Positions 59,234-64,000 of a stretch of DNA of 64,000 nucleotides are shown one piece after another. The notes under the pieces were generated by a model that was not told the DNA's origin, ran no database searches, and was given only the letters and a program-made list of their open reading frames with translations. Source of the DNA: SLRI01 sp964393275 (GTDB taxonomy: Bacteria > Pseudomonadota > Alphaproteobacteria > Geminicoccales > Geminicoccaceae); contig CAYMTA010000011.1 in NCBI GenBank assembly GCA_964393275.1, forward strand, positions 39,012-103,011, given 5' to 3'. How positions within the stretch are numbered: the stretch's first letter is position 1; every line of letters begins with the position of its first letter. Both the position numbers and the translations under genes were made by a program.

Positions 59234-59586
59234 GCGAGGCGCTTCTTGCCGCGACCGGGGCAGCCGTCGGATCCGATCCCGAGCTCGACCGGCGGCTCGC
59301 CAGGGAGCTCGGAGCACCGCCCGCCGCCTACACCGCCTCGATCGACGCCGCCCTCGACCTGATCCGCCATGCGCTGCCCGGCTGGGACTGGCATCTCGGC
59401 TGGCATGCCGACGGCATTCGCCCCTATGCCAGCCTGCATGACAGGGCGCGCACGGCGCATGTCCAGGCGGCCGGCCCGACCGTGCCCGTGGCGCTGCTCC
59501 GTGCCATGGCCGAGGCGCTCAGCCATGCGCCCGCGACAGGCGGTCCGCCAGCCGCGCCGGCTCCGGCAGGCGATAGCGGCCGGTGA
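59227..59586 (+). CDS. Small protein, possible phage ABA-sandwich domain
   Basis: 119 residues. Residues ~20-90 (AAYTASIDAALDLIRHALPG, then WHLGWHADGIRPYASLHD and VPVALLRAMAEAL) resemble the phage ABA sandwich domain, normally found in short phage-derived proteins. The match is from memory of the pattern and needs a search. ATG 59227 overlaps the dhaK stop by seven bases and the 3' end overlaps the convergent nfi by 68 bases. The Pro/Ala-rich tail is probably unstructured. Confidence 0.45.
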   Translation: MLSEALLAATGAAVGSDPELDRRLARELGAPPAAYTASIDAALDLIRHALPGWDWHLGWHADGIRPYASLHDRARTAHVQAAGPTVPVALLRAMAEALSHAPATGGPPAAPAPAGDSGR

Positions 59587-60193
59587 AGGCCATCACCGCC
59601 GCGAGCGCGGTGTCCAGGTCGACGAGGTGGCCGATGGAGACGAAGAGCGGCCGGCAGCCGGCTTTGGTGCGGAGCACGGCGCCGATGATCTCGTCCTTGT
59701 CGTGGAGCGGGCTCGCGGCGCCACGCCCGGGCCCGGGCTCGGCGAAGCGGCCGATCAGCCGGGACTTGGCGACCCCGACCACCGGCCGGTCGAGCAGCAC
59801 GCCCAGGTGGCTGGCGTAGCCGCAGCGGCGGGGGTGGGCCCGGCCCTGGCCATCGACCATCACGAGGTCGAACGGTGTCTCGAGCAGCGCCAGGACCGCC
59901 AGGGCAGCCGGCGTCTCGCGAAAGGAAAGGAGGCCGGAACGGTAGGGAAAGCGGACCGGCATGGCGAGCAAGGCGCTCTCGACGAGCTCGAGCGTGCCGG
60001 CCTCGACGACGACCGCGGCCGCGAAGGCGGTGTCGCCGTCCCGGCTGAAGTGGACATCGACGCCGGCGACGCGCCCGGGGTCGAAGTCGGCGGGTGCGGC
60101 CTCGATGACGCGGTGCCGCAGCGCCTCCTGCACCGCCCGGGCCTCGGCCGGGTCCGTGGGCCAGTCGTTCGCCGTCTCGTCGCTGCTGACCAT
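59519..60193 (-). CDS. nfi: Endonuclease V
   Basis: Cleaves DNA or RNA beside deaminated purines such as inosine. 224 residues with the metal-binding residues D46 (VAGVDVHF), E93 (SFRETPAA) and D114 (VDGQGRAHPRR), and the YASHLGVLL and GVAKSRLIG segments. ATG 60193; a longer in-frame start adds 34 residues of no known pattern. The 3' end overlaps the small DhaK-linked gene by 68 bases, tail to tail. Confidence 0.9.
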   Translation of the reverse strand: MVSSDETANDWPTDPAEARAVQEALRHRVIEAAPADFDPGRVAGVDVHFSRDGDTAFAAAVVVEAGTLELVESALLAMPVRFPYRSGLLSFRETPAALAVLALLETPFDLVMVDGQGRAHPRRCGYASHLGVLLDRPVVGVAKSRLIGRFAEPGPGRGAASPLHDKDEIIGAVLRTKAGCRPLFVSIGHLVDLDTALAAVMAFTGRYRLPEPARLADRLSRAHG

Positions 60194-60245
60194 CCGTGTC
60201 GTTCCCGTTAAGGTGGCGTCAACGAAGCATGGGGAGAGACCGCTC

Positions 60246-61073
60246 GTGACCGGACCGAAGCTCAAAACGCCAGCCGGCGCCACCGACACGCACATGCATT
60301 TCTACGGCCCCTATGACCGCTGGCCCCTGCCGGCGACCAGCTGGAACCGCCCGCCCGAGGCGACCTTGGCCCAGTACCGGGAGGTGCAGAAGCGGCTCGG
60401 GCTCGAGCGGGTCGTGGTCGTCCAGGCGGCCGGCTATGGGTACGACAACACCGTCACCATGGACAATGTCGGCGCCATCGGCGAGACGGCGCGGGCCATC
60501 GTCGTCGTGCCGAAAGGCACGGACGAGGCCGAGCTCGAGCGCCTGAACCTGGCCGGGGCGCGGGGGCTTCGGGTCTTCATGCTCAAGGGCGGCGTCTACG
60601 ACTGGGCCGATCTGCCGGAGCTCGCCGCCATGGCGAGGCCCTTCGGCTGGCATCTGCAGGTGCAGCTCGACGGCCGCCTCTTGCCCGAGCATGTGGACGC
60701 CCTGCTCGGCCTCGACGTGCAGCTCGTGATCGACCACACGGGCAAGTATCTCGAGCCCGTCGATGTCGATCACCCGGCCTTTGCCTCGTTGCGCCGGCTG
60801 GTCGGGGCGGGCTGCTACGTCAAGCTTTCCGCCCCGTACGAGACCTCGAAGGCCGGCCCGCCGACTTACGACGATGTGGGCCGGCTGGCGCGGGTGCTGG
60901 TGAAGGATGCGCCCGAGCGGATGCTCTGGGCCAGCAACTGGCCGCATCCCGGCCACGCGCCCAAGGACGACGCGATGCTGCTCGACACGCTGCTCGCCTG
61001 GGCGCCGGACGAGGCCGACCGCCGGCTGATCCTCAGGGACAACCCGGCCCGACTCTACGGCTTTCAGGGGTAG
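60246..61073 (+). CDS. Amidohydrolase-family (PDC lactonase-like) protein
   Basis: 275 residues, TIM-barrel amidohydrolase type 2. It starts TDTHMHFYGPYDRWPLP (HxH metal site), has LVIDHTGKYLEP in the middle and WASNWPHPGHAP near the C-terminus. Relatives hydrolyse 2-pyrone-4,6-dicarboxylate or similar lactones. The GTG at 60246 has GGGGAGAG eight bases upstream. It is followed five bases later by a cupin gene. Confidence 0.86.
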   Translation: MTGPKLKTPAGATDTHMHFYGPYDRWPLPATSWNRPPEATLAQYREVQKRLGLERVVVVQAAGYGYDNTVTMDNVGAIGETARAIVVVPKGTDEAELERLNLAGARGLRVFMLKGGVYDWADLPELAAMARPFGWHLQVQLDGRLLPEHVDALLGLDVQLVIDHTGKYLEPVDVDHPAFASLRRLVGAGCYVKLSAPYETSKAGPPTYDDVGRLARVLVKDAPERMLWASNWPHPGHAPKDDAMLLDTLLAWAPDEADRRLILRDNPARLYGFQG

Positions 61074-61078
61074 AGGTC

Positions 61079-61606
61079 ATGGCGACAGTCGAGACGCTGC
61101 TGCTGGAGCCGGGGACCGACGTGCCGAACTCGGCTCTGCCCGTGCTCCTCTACCGAGCCGCGTTCGCGGCCGAGCCCGGGCTCGCGGATCGGCTGGAGCG
61201 GGTCTTTCAGGCCAATGGCTGGCGCGGGCTCTGGCGGAACGGCATCTTTCCCTACCAGCATTTCCACGACGACGCGCACGAGGTGCTGGGCATCGCCCGA
61301 GGCGAGGCGGTCGTGCAGCTCGGCGGCTCGAGCGGGCCGGAGGTGAGGGTGCGGGCCGGCGATGTCGTGGTCCTGCCGGCGGGAACCGGGCACAAGCGCC
61401 TGTCATCCAGCGCCGATCTCCTGGTCATCGGCGGCTACCCGCCGGGGCAGGAGGGGCCGGGCGTGCTGCGACCCTCGAACGACAGCATCAGGGCGATGGC
61501 CGCGCGCTCGGCCGCCGTGGCGCTGCCCGAAACCGATCCCGTCGAGGGGGCAGGGGGTTCCCTGACCCGGCTCTGGCGCGGCGGCGACGACGCGGGGGCC
61601 GTTTGA
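61079..61606 (+). CDS. Cupin-domain protein
   Basis: 175 residues. A single cupin barrel with FHDDAHEVLGIARGEAVVQL and VVVLPAGTGHKRLSSSADLL, resembling the YjlB group. Its metal ligands are probably His residues in those segments. The activity is unknown, perhaps sugar or small-acid related. It follows the amidohydrolase by five bases, and the next gene's ATG touches its stop (TGATG). Confidence 0.82.
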   Translation: MATVETLLLEPGTDVPNSALPVLLYRAAFAAEPGLADRLERVFQANGWRGLWRNGIFPYQHFHDDAHEVLGIARGEAVVQLGGSSGPEVRVRAGDVVVLPAGTGHKRLSSSADLLVIGGYPPGQEGPGVLRPSNDSIRAMAARSAAVALPETDPVEGAGGSLTRLWRGGDDAGAV

Positions 61607-62220
61607 TGCGCGGCTGGGGGCTCGCGGTCGCGTTCTGCTTGGCGCTCGGCGCCACCGTGCCGGCACTGGCCGACGACGCTGGCGGTGCCAAGGGCAAGAC
61701 GCTCGAGCAGCTCAAGGAATTGGAGGGGGCGGCGGCCGGTGCTATCGACGCGCCCGCGGCCGAGCCCCTGACCAAGGCGAAAGCCGCTGCCGTCGACCCC
61801 AAGGGGGCGGCGCCGCTCGATGATCCGCTGACCTGCCTCGCCCGCACCATCTACTGGGAGGCGAAGGGCGAGGACGTGGCGGTGATGGAGGCTGTCGCCA
61901 ACGTGGTCATGAATCGCCTCGCCGACGGCTCCTATCCGGACACCATCTGCGGCGTGGTCACGCAAGGCGAGGACGGCGGTCCCTGCCAGTTCTCATGGTG
62001 GTGCGATGGCAGCTCGGACAAGGTCGAGGAGCCGGATCGCTACGCCATCACCACCGAGGTGGCGCGCCGAGCGCTCAACCAGAAGTTGCCCGATCGCACC
62101 GATGGTGCTCTCTTCTTCCACGGCTCAGCCGACACGCCCGATTGGGCGGGCAAGATGACCAAGACCGCAACCATCGGCGATCTCGTCTTCTATCGTCCGA
62201 AGAAGACGGGCGGTGGCTAG
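61606..62220 (+). CDS. SleB-like cell wall hydrolase
   Basis: 204 residues. A signal peptide (residues 1-22, ending PALAD), ~50 residues of Ala/Lys linker and the Hydrolase_2 domain: CLARTIYWEAKGEDVAVMEA with the catalytic Glu, NVVMNRLADGSYPDTICGVV and CQFSWWCDG. It cuts peptidoglycan in the periplasm. The ATG at 61606 overlaps the cupin stop by one base; TTG 61603 in the same frame is less likely. Confidence 0.9.
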   Translation: MRGWGLAVAFCLALGATVPALADDAGGAKGKTLEQLKELEGAAAGAIDAPAAEPLTKAKAAAVDPKGAAPLDDPLTCLARTIYWEAKGEDVAVMEAVANVVMNRLADGSYPDTICGVVTQGEDGGPCQFSWWCDGSSDKVEEPDRYAITTEVARRALNQKLPDRTDGALFFHGSADTPDWAGKMTKTATIGDLVFYRPKKTGGG

Positions 62221-62242
62221 CAGGGCCCGGGAGGGAGCCCTG
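62221..62242. terminator. Possible terminator between the SleB-like gene and dps
   Basis: CAGGGC at 62221-62226 and GCCCTG at 62237-62242 pair around a ten-base purine-rich loop, immediately after the SleB-like stop. It is between two convergent genes, where a bidirectional terminator would be expected; there is no T-run. Confidence 0.35.
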
Positions 62243-62270
62243 TCGCCATGCCCTCGTCGATTCTTCCGGC

Positions 62271-62753
62271 TCAGCCCTTCTCGGCGTGGGCGCCGATGAA
62301 CCAGGCATCCTTGTCGACCGCCCGGCTGACGGCGGTGAAGAGGTCGGCGGTGTCGTAATCGCCCGCGTCGTCGGCGGTCGAGATCGAGTCCCGAACGGCC
62401 TTGCCGAAGGTCATCAGCCGCTCCTTCAGGGCCTCGACATGCTCATGCTGCCTGGTGATGTCGGTCGGATAGGCCGCGAGCGTCGTCTCCTCGGAAACGA
62501 CCTGCGCCGTTCCCTTGGCCAGTCCACCCAGGATCACGCAGCGCTCGGCGATCGTGTCGGCGTGGCCGCGAAAGCGCTGGGCGACCTCGTCGAGCAGCAG
62601 ATGAATGCCGATGAAGGAGGGGCCCTTGATATTCCAGTGGGCGTGCTTGATGGCGAGCACGAGATCGAGCGTCTCGACGAGCCGGGCGTTCAGCTCCTCG
62701 ATCATCTGCTCGCGGACGGAACGATCGAGATCCTCGACGAAGGCAGTCGGCAT
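62271..62753 (-). CDS. dps: Dps ferritin-like DNA-protection protein
   Basis: 160 residues. AIKHAHWNIKGPSFIGIHLL with H39 and H51, D55, and D66/E70 in HADTIAERC form the inter-subunit ferroxidase site. It oxidises iron with peroxide and stores it in a dodecamer; DNA binding would come from the basic N-terminus, which here is short. AAGGAT precedes the ATG by about eight bases. The promoter may lie ~170 bases upstream (separate entry). Confidence 0.93.
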   Translation of the reverse strand: MPTAFVEDLDRSVREQMIEELNARLVETLDLVLAIKHAHWNIKGPSFIGIHLLLDEVAQRFRGHADTIAERCVILGGLAKGTAQVVSEETTLAAYPTDITRQHEHVEALKERLMTFGKAVRDSISTADDAGDYDTADLFTAVSRAVDKDAWFIGAHAEKG

Positions 62754-62915
62754 TCCAATATCCTTTCGTTTCTTTTCCGCCCCGGTGAGAAGCGGTGGCG
62801 CCGCGATCGACCGTCGCAAGGCGGCGGCTCGCGTGCGGCCCGGATGATGGAACGCCTGCGCGCGGCCAAGGTTCCACGTGGACTCGCGGTCCCGACATGG
62901 CAGCGTCGACCGACA

Positions 62916-62950
62916 CTAGGACATATAGCCTAGCTCGAGCCGAAACGCAA
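62916..62950 (-). promoter_or_regulatory. Candidate dps promoter with an operator-like dyad
   Basis: On the minus strand, TTGCGT (62950-62945) and TATATG (62927-62922) lie 17 bases apart, a fair sigma70-type promoter. CTAGG at 62916-62920 and CCTAG at 62929-62933 flank the -10 region symmetrically, a possible repressor site. The leader to the dps ATG would be about 165 bases. Confidence 0.4.
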
Positions 62951-62974
62951 GCATGGCCCGGGTTTGCTCGGCAA

Positions 62975-62997
62975 TTCGGGCCCGGCTCGGGCCCGAA
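62975..62997 (+). repeat. 9-bp perfect stem-loop before the intron
   Basis: TTCGGGCCC at 62975-62983 and GGGCCCGAA at 62989-62997 with a five-base loop. It ends eight bases before the inferred 5' end of the group II intron. Terminator-like stems are known targets of some bacterial group II introns. Confidence 0.65.
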
Positions 62998-63251
62998 CCG
63001 GGTCCGTGTGCCGAGCATGTTCGACAGCTTGGAGGTGGAAGTCCTCTACCCAGCCTGATGGCGGCGAAGGGTTAGCGAAGCACAAGGGCGTCGTCGCGAG
63101 GCGGGGTCTGAAGGCAGTGTGGAGCAAACCCGCGACCCGATGGACAAGAACCGGATAGGAGGCTGTGCAGGGCGGACGAGCGGGCGGATGACCGCGAAGT
63201 CCACGGCCATCAAGGGCCTGTGCAGTAGATTCGGCGGGTGCGCGGTGGCCA

Positions 63252-63277
63252 CCCCACGCAAGCAGGCTTGCGTGGGG
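63252..63277 (+). repeat. 11-bp perfect hairpin inside the intron RNA
   Basis: CCCCACGCAAG at 63252-63262 and CTTGCGTGGGG at 63267-63277 around the tetraloop CAGG. It is probably one of the stems of the intron's 5' domain. Confidence 0.75.
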
Positions 63278-63456
63278 ACCCCGGGGGAAGGCGGTCGAAC
63301 TTACCTCGGGAGGTCTGCGCCGTGCCTCGACCTCGGGGCTGAGCCCGTCGCAAGGCGGCTGATCGCGGCGCAGAAGTCAGCAGAGGGCATAGTAGGCGGG
63401 CAGGTAGCTCACCGAAGGCCTGAACGTTGGAAGCGGCAAGTAGGACGAGGGATCTC

Positions 63457-64000
63457 GTGTCGACCAGGCGGCAGAAGAACCAGCTGGAGCTGGCCTTTGG
63501 GGAAGGGGTGACGGGTGAAGCCCGAAGCGCCGCCCCCGAAGGGACCGAAGCCGATACGGCGGCCCCTCGGCTCGAAAGCCCGGCGGTCCTGGGACCGCTC
63601 ATGGAGGCGATTGTCGAGCGTGACAATCTGCGCAAGGCGCTGGCGCAAGTCAGACGCAACAGGGGTGCGCCGGGCGTCGACGGGATGACCGTCGACGACC
63701 TGCCACTCTACCTCAAGAACCACTGGTCCTCGATCAGGAGCCAGCTGCTTGCGGGCACCTACAAACCGCGGCCGGTGTTGCGTGTCGAGATCCCGAAGGT
63801 CGGCGGGGGTGTTCGCGCTCTCGGCATACCGACGGTTCTCGACCGCTTCATCCAGCAGGCGGTGCTGCAAGTGCTTCAGGCGGTTTGGGACCCGACGTTC
63901 TCGGACGCGAGCTATGGCTTTCGTCCCGGTCGATCCGCGCATCAGGCGGTGGCCCGGGCGCAAGAGCATATCGCCGACGGGCACGGCTGGGTCGTCGATC
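63457..64000 (+). CDS. ltrA: Group II intron reverse transcriptase/maturase, 3' end outside
   Basis: 181 codons are visible, open to the last base. GTG at 63457 follows GAGGGA. The N-terminus is STRRQKNQLELAFGEG, then an Ala/Glu-rich linker, and from residue ~50 the reverse-transcriptase fold: NLRKALAQVRRNRGAPGVDG, KPRPVLRVEIPKVGGGVRAL, GIPTVLDRFIQQAVLQVLQ and YGFRPGRSAHQAVARAQEHI. The catalytic YxDD and maturase regions lie beyond the window. It aids intron splicing and target-primed insertion. Confidence 0.93.
   Translation, partial: MSTRRQKNQLELAFGEGVTGEARSAAPEGTEADTAAPRLESPAVLGPLMEAIVERDNLRKALAQVRRNRGAPGVDGMTVDDLPLYLKNHWSSIRSQLLAGTYKPRPVLRVEIPKVGGGVRALGIPTVLDRFIQQAVLQVLQAVWDPTFSDASYGFRPGRSAHQAVARAQEHIADGHGWVVD

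Larger units (their letters stand above)
62754..63005. other. Intergenic leader of dps and 5' flank of the intron
   Basis: About 250 bases. It holds the dps promoter candidate, a 10-bp palindrome TCCACGTGGA at 62873-62882, and a 9-bp stem-loop just before the intron. No supported gene lies in it. Confidence 0.4.
63006..64000 (+). mobile_element. Group II intron, 5' part, cut by the window edge
   Basis: The inferred start is GTGTGCC at 63006, matching the conserved 5' end of group II introns (GUGYG). From there runs a ~450-base structured RNA region with typical intron pieces (e.g. AGGGCGTC at 63084-63091, CGATGGACAAGAACCGGATA at 63130 onward region, AGAAGTCAGCAGAGGGCATA at 63372-63391) before a reverse-transcriptase reading frame that stays open to the end. 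The 3' domains V and VI are outside. The exact boundary is inference. Confidence 0.72.

Noticed and set aside
1..64000. tRNA, rRNA or CRISPR array
   Set aside because: No cloverleaf with a T-loop GTTCGANTC in the right context, no rRNA-like stretch and no regularly spaced repeats were seen.

Overview
The window is about 70% G+C and densely coded, with many four-base ATGA/GTGA/TTGA start-stop overlaps and frequent GTG and TTG starts. Gene content points to an alphaproteobacterium: an aerobic-type CobN cobaltochelatase, TadE/TadG-like proteins, a TRAP binding protein, an ELM1-family protein, ATP-type PEP carboxykinase and a SleB-like hydrolase. A Rhodospirillales- or Geminicoccales-like lineage is plausible, but the sequence alone does not settle it. 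I saw no tRNA, rRNA or CRISPR array. The only mobile element is a group II intron cut by the right edge.

Layout. 1-2275: citramalate synthase (5' end outside) and the tRNA methyltransferase TrmJ. 2293-6870 (minus): two MotB-like membrane proteins followed by a 1085-residue secreted TPR protein, with no MotA/ExbB partner. 6990-12019: a stand-alone molybdenum formate dehydrogenase, a HAD phosphatase, an SDR and a small membrane protein. 12287-14976: one TadG-like von Willebrand protein and two TadE-like pseudopilins. 15245-22220: a cluster with three PAPS sulfotransferases, a glycosyltransferase-like protein, an LpxL-type acyltransferase, an ELM1-family protein and a 2OG-Fe(II) oxygenase. It looks like a pathway for a sulfated envelope glycan or glycolipid, and a run of ten G lies upstream of one gene.

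23619-46942 is a large cobalamin region: cobA, cobS, cobT, cobB, cbiD, cobK, cobM, a cbiG-cobJ fusion, cobI, cobL, cobH, cbiB, cobQ, cobO, cobN and cobU. Interspersed are a DUF2254 protein, an MscS channel, a TRAP binding protein, an EamA transporter and an unidentified membrane protein. The enzyme set is mixed: CbiD and CbiG, known from the anaerobic route, occur with the late-insertion chelatase CobN, and no cobG or cobF is present here.

47043-57407: a TerC-family protein, PEP carboxykinase, a HugZ-like haem/FMN protein, a metallo-beta-lactamase hydrolase, a peptide-type ABC transporter (two permeases and a fused double ATPase, with a Uma2 nuclease-like gene between them and no binding protein), and a CNNM/CBS protein. 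57520-62753: DhaL and DhaK, a small protein, endonuclease V, an amidohydrolase, a cupin, a SleB-like hydrolase and Dps. 63006-64000: the 5' part of a group II intron with the start of its reverse transcriptase, placed just after a 9-bp stem-loop.

The observations most worth checking are the sulfotransferase cluster with its G10 tract, the low-GC rare-codon island inside a motB-like gene, the Uma2-like gene in the ABC operon, and the dyad in the hugZ/MBL intergenic region.
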